From: Pyropia haitanensis
Taxonomy: Eukaryota; Rhodophyta; Bangiophyceae; Bangiales; Bangiaceae
Direction: 5' to 3'
NCBI GenBank assembly: GCA_008729055.1
Contig: SDUX01000007.1
Location: forward strand, 3,478,090-3,542,089
DNA length: 64,000 nt
Every line of letters begins with the position of its first letter. Position 1 is the stretch's first letter. A program made the position numbers and the translations under genes. This document shows positions 21,144 through 32,600 of the stretch, piece by piece. The notes beneath the pieces were generated by a model. It saw only the letters and a program-made list of their open reading frames with translations, did no database searches and had not been told where the DNA came from.

Positions 21144-21534
21144 GCGAACGACGGTGACCGACGGTGACCACCACTACTACCCTGCGTCTTCGTCGACGAT
21201 GACGAATTTTCACACCGTGACAAGTGTGGTGGCTTCTTCGCCGGCGACAGCCACGTGGCGAAAAAGTCGCGCAGTGGGACAACAAATTACGTATTGCAAG
21301 TTTGTAGCATGCGTTCTGGGTGGGAGGCGCCGACTTGATCGCTGCTCGGTGGGGTCGGCATGCGCGTGACGGCGGCACCGAGATGCTGACGACAGGGCCG
21401 CCCGCGGTCGCTCTGACCGTGCCTCCGGCCGTCTAGGTGGCCTCGCTCTGTTGTCCCCCCACTTCCCGTCGTTTTCCCGCGTCTTTTAGGGGGCATCGGG
21501 CCACGAGCTGCTGTCCCTGCCCGCTTACCCCGTC
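21144..21534. other. Intergenic / 5' region of SRP9 gene
   Basis: Moderate GC with no recognisable gene. The last part before 21535 is pyrimidine-rich and is probably the SRP9 leader and promoter. Confidence 0.45.
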
Positions 21535-22009
21535 ATGCCTTATGCCACGACGTGGGACGAGTTCGCAGAGACGGCGCAGGCTCTTTTCCTGGCTCATCCG
21601 TCGCGGGTATGTTATGTACACTGCTTGTTGTGTGCTTACTGTCTGCGGGGCCGTTTGTTTTGCGTCGCACCCTTCGCCACTTCTTTGTCGTATTTTTGTC
21701 TGCTCCCAGTCTGACCTTGGTGTGTTCATGTTCTCGCTGCTTGACTGGTGGGTTGAACGACGCGAACGTCCCGCTTTATCCGCTTTCTTGTGAATTGGCT
21801 TTCTGTAGACAAGACACAGCTGGAAGTATCGAGGCAAAGACGGGGTCCTGGTGCTCAAGGTTACCAACGATGTCAAGACGGTGAAGTACCGCACGACATC
21901 CCGGACAGAGCTGCGGCGACTGGAGGACCTGACGAGCTGGATGATGGAGCGGATGACGGCCGAGGGGGTGAACGACGAAGAGCTGTCGGTCGCTCCGCCT
22001 AGGGCGTGA
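21535..22009 (+). CDS. SRP9: SRP9, signal recognition particle 9-kDa subunit (2 exons)
   Basis: Exon 1 is 21535-21606 and encodes MPYATTWDEFAETAQALFLA-HPSR. A 202-bp T/G-rich intron (21607-21808; GTATGT...CTGTAG, phase 0) follows. Exon 2 is 21809-22009 and encodes TRHSWKYRGKDGVLVLKVT-NDVKTVKYRT and RTELRRLEDLTSWMMERMTAE. The 90-residue product matches SRP9 (human [22 protein letters not shown] ... VVLKYRHSDGNLCVKVTDD...VYKT) in length and order. SRP9 pairs with SRP14 on the Alu domain of SRP RNA to pause translation during ER targeting. The short exon 1 would be missed by automatic ORF calling. Confidence is high because splice sites, phase and homology agree. Confidence 0.93.
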
Positions 22010-22334
22010 CGCGAGGTCAGCCATGCGGCAGCAACGGTTGACGGGTGGACTGTTTGCAATCGCCGGGGCCTTGCTTCCTGTGTTGCTTGCACATGCGCTG
22101 GGCGTGGCCACCCAAGCATGCACAGCGGCGGCGACAAGCATTCGCACGTTGCTCGTGCTCTTGCTGATGCGGGCTGATGCGGGCCCTCATTGACGCGCCG
22201 GGACTGGTGTTGTCGTTGCTGTGACGACTCTTAACAGCGGTAATCATGCACAACAGGGTACGTCGAACAGACCAGATATACGTACACGGTTTCTGTGCTA
22301 CACTCCCCCCCAGTTCTGCACCGTGCGGACAGAC
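22010..22334. other. Convergent 3' region of SRP9 and BAP31 genes
   Basis: Short convergent spacer. Nothing beyond presumed 3' UTRs is seen. Confidence 0.5.
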
Positions 22335-23194
22335 CTACTTGTTCTTCAGGTTGCCCATCTCAACGCCTGCCGCGTCCGCCACATTGGTTGCGTTGGCCCG
22401 CTTCCTGGCACTCCCGCGCACAGTCTTCTCGCCGTCTGGAAGGGTGGTCACCTTACCCGGTGACACCGCAGACCCGCTCTGCTTCAGCCGAGTCTCCAGA
22501 GCGGTAATGGCCTCGAGAGAGATCGCGCTCTCGTTGGACATCTCCACCAGCCGACGGATAACAAAAAGCAGCGTGAGCGTCATGCCAGACAGGTACAGGT
22601 TGCGCTCCGCGCGGAACTTGCGCTGGCGGTCAAAAGAGGCCTGCTGGAAGGACGCGTTGCCACCCGATGTAGGGTCCACCGGGCCCGACGTGTTCGCGGC
22701 GCTGGGCGCGTACTTCTTCTCCAGGCGTTGCAGGTCCTGTTGAATCCGGGGATACGCCAACAGGCCAGAGGTGCCAAAGAGAGAGACACAAAAAGTCACA
22801 CAAAGAGGCACTCCAAGGGATGGGTCAGAACTCTGTACGAGCGGCACTCGTCATCAAGTCGGTCACCAGAGCAGCGATACGGGCGACAGACGGCAAGCGA
22901 GCAATAAAAAGCGCACGGCCACCAGCCAAGGCGGAGGGTCGACCGAAAGAGCGACGCAGGACTCAGTAACCACCGCGGACAATCCCAACGTACCTGCACA
23001 CTGTCCCACACGGCGAACATAAGCGCCAGGGTCGCAAAGCGCAGGAAGAAACTCAGCTTTTCTCCAATCTTGTGGCGGTAGATGAAGCGAGCGATGCCAT
23101 TGCGAACGACAATGGGCAGCGGCGCCACAAGGACGGCAGTAAAAATGAGCTCCAAGCACAGCGTCGCAAAGACGGCCAACCAAACGACACTCAT
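22335..23194 (-). CDS. BAP31/Yet family ER membrane protein (2 exons)
   Basis: Exon 1 is 23194-22994 (ATG 23194) and encodes MSVVWLAVFATLCLELIFTA, APLPIVVRNGI and GEKLSFFLRFATLALMFAVW-DSVQ. The intron is 22993-22737 (257 bp, GTACGT...CAACAG, phase 0). Exon 2 is 22736-22335 and encodes DLQRLEKKYAPSAAN, FDRQRKFRAERNLYLSGMTL-TLLFVIRRLV, then a charged tail ending MGNLKNK. The total is 200 residues with three membrane segments (about 3-25, 47-63, 113-131). The RAERNLYLSG-LL-RRLV block is the BAP31 hallmark (human RAQRNLYIAGFSLLLSFLLRRLV). The family acts as an ER cargo/quality-control receptor. The coiled-coil tail is shorter than in animals and no canonical KKxx is present, although the last residues are Lys-rich. 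Confidence 0.93.
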
Positions 23195-24286
23195 GGTCGC
23201 GGATGGGTCGGCAGACGGGCAGCGACGAGGGCGAGGGAAGGAGGTGGAGTGGCTCAACAACAGACAGCAGCAAGACAGACTGTGTGGAGGATGGTTGTTC
23301 GTACACGGATATCGGGCGTGTGACGCCACAGAACGGAAGCGTGGACGGAAGCTTCACAGCCCCCGCCCCGACCCGTGGGACACCGACCGACCGTCGATGC
23401 AAAGCAACTCGAACGATCAGCCGGTTTGCACATGAGACAGCAATGTGCCATCCAACACTCGACAACTAGCTGTCAGCAGCTCACAGTTGGTACGAGTCTT
23501 CTTCAATTCTTCATGTTAAATGTAATTATATTTCGTCTTGGTGGGCCACATGGCAATCTTAAGCGCATCAGCTTGACAGCTAATTCGGAGATTGTCGATG
23601 GAAACATCTCATATCTCGATACCACGAGTCTTCCCGCGTGCGACATCATCTCGCGCTTGGGAGTCGGCCACGACAGCTACAACGTTTTTCATTGGTGGTG
23701 CAGCCGGCAGATATTTGGCACACGTGTGCTCCGGTCGACTCCATGATCCGTCTGTCTCTTGGCGTGCACCTTCTCGATTGTGGACGCAGGCGAGTGCGGA
23801 CCGACAGCTAGCCAGGTGTCGTGGTCCCTCCTGCAGGGGGTTTTGGAGGGGGTGATGGCTGGAACACTGGTTCAAGGCCCTCTCATGCAGGGGGGATCAG
23901 TGGGGCTCCGCCTGGACAGGCGCGGGTGCGCCCAGAGGCTCTTCCGTGGGCCCATTTGCTCTGCCTTCCTGTCTGCTTTTTTGTTGGTTGCGCCTGGCCT
24001 CCAAACGTTGCTCTGTGTCCAGGCGTGCCGAGCGTCTTTGCGCGGGGGTTGTTCAAGAGCTCGCAGCCGAGCGCGCTTCTGCACGCCCCCCACGTCGTCT
24101 GCCCAGTCGTTGGCGCCTTGCAGCCCTCCCTCCCCACGCACACAGCCTACCATCATCGCCCCTCCCTGAGGCGGGTGTGCTCTCTCTGTGAGGGCGTGCC
24201 GTTTGATCTCCACGCGAGGCTATCGCCCGGCGACCCGTCGCACGCGCACCAACTGGACGCGAGCGCGCCCCTCTGACCACCGAAGC
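23195..24286. other. Intergenic region with an AT-richer patch
   Basis: Divergent spacer between BAP31 (-) and the PDCD4-like gene (+). The segment 23464-23740 is unusually AT-rich for this locus and could be an old insertion, but I found no terminal repeats or coding trace. The rest resembles 5' UTR/promoter sequence. Confidence 0.45.
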
Positions 24287-24805
24287 ATGCGCAGCCCGAA
24301 GAGCCCCGCGCCTAACGGGCCCAAGTCCCCCCGCACGCGCGCGTTTGATCGCCATGTACCCGGTGCGTTACGTTATCCATCCTTGTGTCGTCTTGTGTTG
24401 CGTGGGCTCAGCGCCGCACCACGTATTTTGGTGTCGCACCCCCTACTTTCCGTCCTTTGTTGCGTGCACGGTTTGATTCTTAACCTCGTCCACTTGCTCT
24501 CCTCGTTTTTTCTCTGCTCTTTCCCTTGTGCAGGATCTGGCCTGCGCGGGCTGCCGAAGAAGGGTGGTGCTGGCGGGAAGGGCACCTGGGGTGGCATCAT
24601 GACCGCCGACGGCCCTGCGGCTGTGGACACGCACGACCCCAACTACGACTCTGACGGCGGGAACTTCTCGCTGGACCCGCTGCCAGGGGGCACCCCGCGC
24701 CAGGCAGTCGCGCACGTGAGCGTGTCGGCAGCCAAGACGACGGAGGAGCCCGAAAAGGTGGAGAAGGCTCCCAGCCTGGCGTCAGAGAGCGGAGCCAGCA
24801 CGTAA
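24287..24805 (+). CDS. Small protein resembling the N-terminus of PDCD4 (2 exons)
   Basis: Exon 1 is 24287-24362 (MRSPKSPAPNGPKSPRTRAF, DRHVP). The intron is 24363-24533 (GTGCGT...TGTGCAG, 171 bp, phase 1). Exon 2 is 24534-24805 (GSGLRGLPKKGGAGGKGTWG, DTHDPNYDSD, then a Pro/Glu/Ser tail). The block GRGLPKKGGAGGKG-WG followed by DPNYD is characteristic of PDCD4 and plant MA3 proteins just before the first MA3 domain. Here the frame stops after 115 residues and no MA3 domain follows before the convergent gene. The stop TAA overlaps GTAAGC (24802-24807), a good donor site, and the next ~650 bases have intron-like T/G composition, so a further exon is possible. Function unknown; the motif alone may bind RNA or ribosomes as in PDCD4. 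Confidence 0.7.
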   Translation: MRSPKSPAPNGPKSPRTRAFDRHVPGALRYPSLCRLVLRGLSAAPRILVSHPLLSVLCCVHGLILNLVHLLSSFFLCSFPCAGSGLRGLPKKGGAGGKGTWGGIMTADGPAAVDTHDPNYDSDGGNFSLDPLPGGTPRQAVAHVSVSAAKTTEEPEKVEKAPSLASESGAST

Positions 24806-25630
24806 GCGGCACGGGTAGGCACGGGGCGTCGTCGCGGATGGCGGCGTCGCTGTTTTGGCTCTTTTGGAGGATGGCTGGCGTGGGGGCTTGCCTGCCAAGC
24901 CTGCCGGGGCATGGACCTGATAGGGGGTGCCCAGCCCCTCCTATCATGTCCACGTCTTCTGTCCTTGACACGCCTAGGCTCTCTTCCAGTCGCGCTGGTG
25001 GCTGCTGCAGAGCTGGTCTTTGGCTGCGGTCCGGGTTGGATGAGGTCGTGCATGCTCTGCTTGGGCGTCGGGCCGGCTCATGCCTTGAGCCTCGCGTGCC
25101 GTTAGCGTGCGGCAGCAGCGCGTACTTTGCTGTGGTTGCTGCCACGCTGTGCGTCGGCTTTGTTTTGGTCTACCATGTTGTCGTCTTGCGTGTTGCGTTG
25201 CACCGCTTGTGCTCTGATGTGTGTATGTGTCTTGGAAAGCGTGCAGCGGTCGGGTGTTTGAGGGGGTGCTGCTGCTGGTACGCGGGCTTGGCCTATGTTC
25301 TTTGTGCCGCATGTGCGCGGGGCTTGGTGGCCCGTACTCGCGCTGGGACATCCATTTCCCTTTGCATGCGCCGCTACCCACGTGGTGGTCTAAGAGGCGA
25401 CTTTTTTCTTTCCACTCGCTGCCTTCTGTGGGTGGTTGTGAACTTGGAGCAGCCCGCAGAGGAGAGACGGCTGCTCAGGTAGGCCCTGCAGCAAGCCGAA
25501 AGAGCAGGCCACACTCTTGTTAGGGCGAGAGTCTGGTTCTTCAGCCGACGGCCACACAGCTTCGGCCAGGCTTGGCGCCGCCCACTGGGCCATCTCGTCG
25601 ACCCCCCCCCCCCCCCCGAGCGCTGCCGCC
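24806..25630. other. T/G-rich convergent region, possibly intronic
   Basis: The composition (TTG, GTGTT, TGCTG) is like the introns of SRP9 and the PDCD4-like gene rather than like spacers elsewhere. An ATG-initiated frame at 24838-25482 exists, but its Cys/Val/Leu-heavy product simply reflects this composition. It may be 3' UTR or an unspliced intron of the upstream gene. Confidence 0.4.
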
Positions 25631-27714
25631 CTAGAGCGCCACCCCCCGCAGCACCACCCCCACCGGGCAGTGGTCCGATGTGCCCACCTCGGCGCGCACA
25701 AACGCCGCTTCCAGGCGGGGCAGCAAGCCCCCGCTCGCCACCCAATAGTCAATCCGCCAGCCGCGGTTCACCTCCCGCGCCGCCGTGCGCATCGACCAAA
25801 ACGAGTAGACGGCCGGCACGGGGCCGTACAGGTGGCGGAGCGTGTCGACAAAGCAGTGGCGGTGGGGGGCGGTGAGGGGGGGGGGGTCCGCGACCACGTC
25901 GCCCCCCCCCCCGCCGCCGCCGCCGCCGCTGGCGGGGGGACGGCGGCGCTTGGCGGGTAACCGGCGCGGGGGGGGGGATGCTGCCGCCGCCCCGCCGGCG
26001 GGGCCGCCGTCGGGGGGTTCCCTGGCCGGGGCAGCCGCGGCGGCAGCGGCGCGGGTGGGCAGCGCCGGTGCCGCAGCGGCTGGCGCGTCGGGGGCCCCCC
26101 CGGGAGGGGCAGCCGCGACCGCGGCGGCACCCGCCGCGGCACCGCCGCCCGCGGCACCGCCCGCCGCCGCGTCCGCACCGGTGGGCGACGCCGCTGCTGC
26201 TGCCGCGGCCGCGGCCGGCCGCGTCTCGCATGGCGGCGGTGGGGCGCCGCCATTTGGCGGCGCCGCCGCCGCCGCGGCGGGCGCACGGGCCGGCTCTGGG
26301 GCGCCCCCCCCCCCGGTTGGGTCCCCCCCCGCTGCGCCCCCCGCCGCCCCCCCCCCCTCCCGCGCGTCTGCCACGCACGTGCAGCCGAGGAGCGCCCGAA
26401 AGTTGCTCCGCTCCGCGTCGGTCAGCCCCGCGCTGCCCGCCGCCCTGCGCGCGTCAATGCCGCCCGCCACGTCCACCTGCGCGGCGGCCACGTTGAGGTC
26501 CCCCCCCCAGAGGACGGGCTTGCCGCGCGCGGCCAGCGCGTGCAGGTGCGCGGCGAGGTCGGCGTCCCACGCGGCGGTCCGGTAGGGCAGCGCGGCGAGC
26601 CCCTCCCCCGCGTTGGGCACGTACGTATTGACGACAAAGACGCCCGCGTACTCGGCCGTCAGCAGCCGCCCGTGGGCGGGGTGGTCCGCGTCGGTCCGCC
26701 CGCCCGCGGTGGCGGCAAAGCCGCGCGTCACGGCGCGCGGCGGGGCGAGCGAAAAGATGGCGACCCCCGCGTAGCCCGCCTTGGCGGTCGAAAACGCCCA
26801 CGCGCGGTGGTAGGCGGGGAGGTAAAAGTGGCGGGACGGCGCGTGGGGGCGCTGCAGCTTGGTCTCCTGCAGCAGCAGCACGTCGGGCCGCTCCCGCGCA
26901 ACGTACGCGAGCACCTCTTTGGCGCGCGCTTTGAAGCCGTTGATGTTCCACGAGGCGAGCTTGATGCTGCCAGCCGCGGCGCGGCCGTAGGGGACGTCGG
27001 GCAGGGGCGGCAGGGGGGGGGAGGGGGGGGGGGGCGCGGGGGGGGGGGCCCACTCGGCCGGGGGGGGGGGGTCCTTGGCGGTGGGGGCCGACGCGCCGGC
27101 GCCGCCAGAGGGCGGGGGGTCTGCCTTGGACAGGGGCGGGGTGGCGGCGGCGGCCGCCGCACCGCCCGCGGCAGCCCCGCCCGCGGCACCGTTGGCGGCG
27201 CTGTCGGCCGACGGGCGCGCCGCCGCCCCGTTGGCCGCTGCCGGTGGTGCGGCGACGCGGTCACGCGCTGGGGGCGCCGCTGCAGCCGCCGCGGCCGGCG
27301 CGGCCTCGTCCGCCGCGGCAGACGGCGGCCCACCGGGGGCCGCCGCAGCGGCAACGTTGGGAGGAGGGGCGGCGGCCCCGCCGGGGAGCGGCGGCGCGCC
27401 ACCGTCGGCGCGCGCGGTGCCGACGCTGCGCGCCGGGGCGGCCACGCCGGCCGCTGCAGGGGCGGCCGCCACGCTGGGCAACGCCGCCGCCGCGTCGGCG
27501 CCGCCGCCGCCGCCGCCGCCCGCGCGGCCGTCGCCGGCCGGCGCGGCGCCCCCCGACCCGCCGCCGCCGCCGTCGCCCGGTGCGGCCGCACCCGCGGCGC
27601 CGACGGCGGCTGGCGGTGCGCCGGCCGGCCGGCCGCCGCCGCTGCCCGACGCAGCGCCCGCAGCCGTGGCCACGTGTCTGGGCGGCGGGGGCGGCGGCGG
27701 CGGTGGCGGCGGCC

Positions 27715-27747
<33 letters not shown>

Positions 27748-27823
27748 TCGCCGTCGCGGCTGCGCCTGCCGCCGCGCCGCCCGCAGCGGGCGGTCCGAGA
27801 CCAGCGTCGGGCGGCAACGTCAT
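25631..27823 (-). CDS. AP endonuclease (APE1/ExoIII family) with low-complexity insertion
   Basis: ATG 27823 starts MTLPPDAGLGPP. The first ~280 residues are Pro/Ala/Gly-rich. The catalytic domain then has every ExoIII motif: KLASWNINGFKAR, VLLLQETKLQ (metal Glu), GRLLTAEY, VVNTYVPNAG (catalytic Tyr), VLWGGDLNVA (Asp/Asn), RIDYWVAS and TSDHCPVG (Asp-His). It would incise abasic sites in base excision repair. Between the SNFRALLG helix and FVDTLRHLYGPVPAVYSFW there is an insertion of about 170 Ala/Gly/Pro residues with one Lys/Arg patch (LPAKRRRPP) that could be a nuclear signal. The frame is continuous over the 730 codons. Upstream open codons (to 28168) look like 5' UTR. Nuclear versus organellar location is undetermined. 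Confidence 0.94.
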
Positions 27824-28455
27824 CCTGGGCGTGTGGGAAAAATGGGGGATACAGGAAGGGAAGGGGGGGCCCGGTCGGGTCGTCAGCGAGCCAACGTGCC
27901 GACGCGGCGGTGGCGGCCGCACACGCCGCCCGGCGACGCCGGCACACCCGGCGCGGGCGGCCAGCCGGCAGCGGGCGCCGCGGCGACGGGCGAGCGCGGG
28001 AAGGAGGCGGCGTGATCCGACGCGCGGTCGCGCCGGCAGCCGCACCGCGCGCACCGCCCGGGCAAGTAGGACTTGCGGTCCTTGCAACACAATACAACAC
28101 CCGTGTAGTTGTAGCCCCCCCCTGTTGTCTGAGGTTTTGTTTCCCATTTGGCTCAAGTCGGCAGGCACGACCAGTGAAATTGAGACCGGCGGCAGCCGCC
28201 CCGCTCAATCCGCCCCCCCTTCCCCCCCCACTTTGTCGTGGCCTCCGTCCCGCCCCCGCCCGCGTGCAAGGCGCGCCCGCCACCACCCCGCCATCCCGCC
28301 GCGGGCCGTTGCCGGCGGTCACCCCCCCCGCCGCGTCCCCCCCGCGCCGCCCGCCCGTCGGCGCGGCCGCCCGTCAGCGCGGCCGGCGGTTTCACCCCCC
28401 CCCCCCCCCCCCCGCCACCCCCCCACCCCGCCCGAGCCACGGGCGGGCGCGCACC
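27824..28455. other. Divergent promoter region of AP endonuclease and THOC2 genes
   Basis: 632 bases between two start codons facing apart. It includes a non-GC-rich patch at about 28060-28200 that may hold the core promoters. No TATA box is obvious. Confidence 0.5.
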
Positions 28456-28517
28456 ATGGAGGTGGACGCGCCCCCCCCCCCCCCCACCCCCACCCCCCCC
28501 GCGGATCCCGCCGCCGC

Positions 28518-28548
<31 letters not shown>

Positions 28549-29635
28549 GCCGCCACCGCCGCCGCCGCCGCCACCGATCGCCCGCCCGCGGCGGCAGCGG
28601 CGGCAGCGGCGGCGGCGCCACCGCCGCCGCCACTGCCGCCGCCGCCCCCCGCGGATGCCGCCGCCCTCCGGCGGGTGCTGGCCGCCGCGGGGCCGCTGCC
28701 GCCGGCGGCGGCGGACCTTGCCGCCGCCGTCGCGTGCACCGCCGCGACGCGGCCGTCGCTGGCGGCGGAGCTGTGGCTCCTCGGCATTGACGCGTTACGT
28801 GGCGACGGCGGCGGCGGCGACGGCGGCGACGGCGGCGGCAGCGGCGGCGGCACCGCCGCCGCCGCCACCCCCGCCGCCACCCCCAGCGCCTCGCCCACCG
28901 CCGCCGCCGCCGCCGCCACCGCCGAAGCCGCCGCCGTCAATGGTGTGCGGGCTGCTGCTGCGGGCGCCCCCCCCCCCGCCTTCCCCCCCGCCACCCCCCT
29001 CGCCACGTTTGTGGCCGCCGCGACGGGCCTGGCGGCGGCGGGCACCCTCCCCGCCGCCGCCGCCGCGGCGGCCGTCGACGCGGACGCGGTCGAGGCGGTG
29101 GCGCGCGCGGGCACCGCCGGCGCGGCGGCCTTTGCGGGGCTCCCCGAGCTCGCCGGCGGCCGCGCGTCGCGCGTCGCGCTCACCCGCACGCGGTACCGCC
29201 ACCGCCACGCGCGGCTGGTGCCGCAGGCCCCAGAGGGCTACGCCAAGCTCCTCGTTGCGCTGGTGTGGGGGGCGGCCGCCGGGGGGGGGCCGCGGGGGGG
29301 GCGGGGGGGGGGGGGGCGCCCACCCCGCCACGGCCGGCGGCCCGCGACGGGCGGCCGAGCCGCTGCCGTCCATCGTCACCCGCCTGATTGGTACGTACGC
29401 GCTGCAGCCGCACCGGGTGGTGGACCTGACGCTCGCCGTCGCCGAGGCGGCCGTCGCGGCCGCGGTGGCGGCAGCCGCGGCGGCGGCCACGGGGGGCGGC
29501 AGCGGCGGCGGCGGCGTGGACGGCAGCTCTGCGAGCCTTGTCATTCCGCCGGCGCTGCTCGGCGTCCTCGCGCTGCTCCCGCCCGGCGTGCTGGCGCAGC
29601 AGGTAGGCCACCGCCTGCGGCTGCTGGACACTCCA

Positions 29636-29667
<32 letters not shown>

Positions 29668-32600
29668 CGGCGCGCTCCCCCCCCCCCCCCCGCGCTGGTG
29701 CTGCTGACCGCCGCCGTGCTGGTCACCGCCGGCGCGCTGCCGCTGGCCGCCCTCTGGCCGCACCTCTCCCCCGCGCCGCCCGGCGCGCTCGGCGCCGCCG
29801 CCGCCGCCTACGCCGCGGCCGTCGCGGACCGGGCGTCCTCGCTGGGCGCCGGCGCGCTGGGCGGCGCGAGCGCGCTGGGCGCTGGCAGCGGCGGCGGCGG
29901 CGGCGGCGCCGCCGCCGCCGACTGGACGCCCGACCAGGCGGCGGTCGTGGCGGCAAACGCCAAGGAGCAGTCGGCGGTTGGGGAGGCGGCCATGATGGCG
30001 GGCCCGTGGGCGGCCGCCGCCACGGGCGGGGCGGCGCGCCAAAAGGTCGCCCTCATCGCCGCGCTGCTCCGGCTGGGCGCGTGGCCCGCCGCGGCCGACG
30101 CGCTCGGGCGGGTGCGCGACGAGCCGGGCGGGGGGGGGGTCGACGCCGCCGCCGACCCGGCGGTGGCGGCGGCGCTGCTCGCCGCGGCCGAGACGGCGCT
30201 GGGCGGGCTGATGGGCGTGGCCGAGGCCGCGGCGGGGATGGGGCCGGGGGAGGGGCGGGGCCACCCGCCGTCGCGGGTGGCCGCTGGGGCGGACCCGGCC
30301 CGTCCGCGTGACGCCGACAAGGACGCGGGGGGTGGGCGGCCACGCGCGGCGGCGGCCACGGCGGGCTCGTTGGACACGCGCAGCGTGGCGGCGCTGGCGG
30401 CCGAGGCGGCCGCCGCCCCCGCCGGCGGGTCGGCAGACGCTGCCAGTCTGGCGGCGGTGCTCGACGCGCAGCTAGAGGTTATCTGGCCGGCGCTGGGCGC
30501 CGAGGGCGACGGCCGGCCCGCCGCGGCGGGGGAGCTGCTCGTGCTGGCCGCCTCGCCGGCGGCGGTGGGCCGCTTCTTTGCTTCGTGCCCCGCCGTCGCA
30601 GGTGGGGCCACTGCCGCCGCCAATGGCATTGGCAGTGACGGCGGCGGCGGCGACGGCGGCGGCGGCGACGGCGGCGGCGGCGGGGAGGCAAAGGCGGCGG
30701 CGGGGGACTCGGCGAGTGCCGTGGTGTGGACGGTGCTGGAGCTGCTTGGCGCCCACGCGTGGCGGTCGCCACGGTTCCTCTTCCGCGCCGCCCGCCTGTG
30801 TCGCTACGCCGCGCGGGGGCGGTCCAGAGGCTCGACCGCCGCCTGTGATGGCTCGTCGTCGTCTGAGCTCGCGGCTACAGAATTGGCCGGCATGACCGTC
30901 CTGCTGGCCGACATTGTCCTCCCCGCCGCCTGCGTTGCGCGCACCGGCTACGCCCTTGACGCGCTGCTGTGGGAGACGCTCAGCCTGTGGCCGCCCGCCA
31001 CCCGCTACGCCATCTACCGCCAGGTGGAGGCGCTCGTGCAGCAGGGCAGCGGCGCTGACGGCGGCGGCGCCGACGGGGCCGCCCGCTCGTACCCCCTGCT
31101 GTCGCTGGCCGCCGCCGAGGCCGTCAACGACGTGCGGCAGATCCTCAAGCGCGTCACCAAGGAGAACGTGCGCGAGTATGGCCGCCGGCTCGCGACGGCC
31201 ACCCGCGGCGTCGCGCTTGGCGCGTTTGCGTCGCTGCTGGCGCGCGTCGAGCGGTATGGTAACATGGTCAGCCCGCTCGTTGACGCCCTCCGCTACCTGG
31301 ACGGCCTCGGCTTTGACGTCCTCGTCTGCTCGTGTGTGGACGCGCTGGGCAGCGTAGGCCGCCCGCGGTTAAAGCCTGACGGCGTGAACGTGTCGACGTG
31401 GTACATGGGCCTCTGCACCTTCACGTCCGTCCTTCTCCGGCGCTACTCGCACGTGGTGGATGTTCAGCCGGTGTTGCACCTCATCTTCAACGGCCTCCAC
31501 GTTGGTGACGCGCTGCTGCTCCTACTCCTGCGCGAGATGATTGGCCGCATGGGCGGCGGGGAGGTGATTACGGAGCCGACGGACCGCCACTTGGCACTGC
31601 AGGTGGCGGGGCCCGCCCTCCGGGGGGTCGTTGCCGACATCCCCGTCGTCGCGTCCAACGTCAAGGCGCCGACTTCGGACCGTGACCGCGGCGGGCGCGG
31701 CGGCGATCGCGGGCGCGACGGTGGGACTGGAGGGGTGGGCGCCTCGGCAGCGGGGGCGCTCCCGACACCCGCGCCGGCGGTGGTGACGGCCGTGTCCGCC
31801 GAGGGCGTCTTTGGGCTGTATGGCGAGCGGCGGGGGAGCCCAACCGGCTCCCGCGCGGCAGACGTCCTCCGCCGCGCCCTCGTCGAGTCTGACCTCGCGG
31901 TGGACCTGCCGGTGGCGGTCGCGCAGACGCGCTCCGAACTGGTGTACGGGGTGCGGGTGCGCTTTGGCGCCGTCGCGGATGGCAAGGGGGAAGAGGGCGG
32001 CAGCAGCAGCGGCGGTGGTGGTGGCGGCGGCGGCGGAGGTGGTGTTGGCGATGTCGGCCAGCACACCCCACTCAAAGTGGTCAGCGGCCTCGTTGACCGC
32101 TGCCAGGAAGTGCTCCAGCAGTACGCCGACTTTACTGGTTCCCAGCCGTTGCTCGTTGCGCGCCTTGCCGCCGTGCCTGTTCACCGGCTCGTGACCGAGT
32201 GGCACGTGCCAGCCGACGCGGCCTTTACGCTCCACCGTCAGTCAATCGACTACATGACGCTGGAGCTGCCGTCGTCGCTACCTGCCAAGGCGGCAGCGGT
32301 GGGCGGCGGAGAACGGAGTGCAGCCGACGCGATGGACGTGGAGCCGTCGCTGGCCGCGGCTGAGACGGCAGCCGGCGACGGTGCTGCGGCGGCGGGTGCG
32401 GTGGCGATGGATGTGGACGGCGTCGAGTCGGTGGAGGACGGCGAGATTGACAGCGTCGGTGCGGCAACGCCGGCGCGCGCCCCGGCCGACAGCGGGCCCT
32501 CCAGTGACGGGGAAATTGCGGCGGACAGCGAGGGCGAGATCGAGCCCGCGTTGACCCCCGTGGGGGCGGCCGGCAGCCTCGTAAAGGCCAATGGGGTGGC

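Noticed and set aside
23464..23740. AT-rich patch as a second transposon
   Set aside because: No inverted or direct terminal repeats and no target duplication could be found.
24838..25482. ATG-initiated 214-residue hydrophobic Cys-rich protein
   Set aside because: Residue bias follows the T/G-rich, intron-like composition; no domain, no clear membrane pattern, and it follows a donor site.
27244..28455. Upstream extension of the THOC2 frame as coding sequence
   Set aside because: It runs antisense through the well-supported AP endonuclease gene; the ATG at 28456 in perfect context is the natural start.
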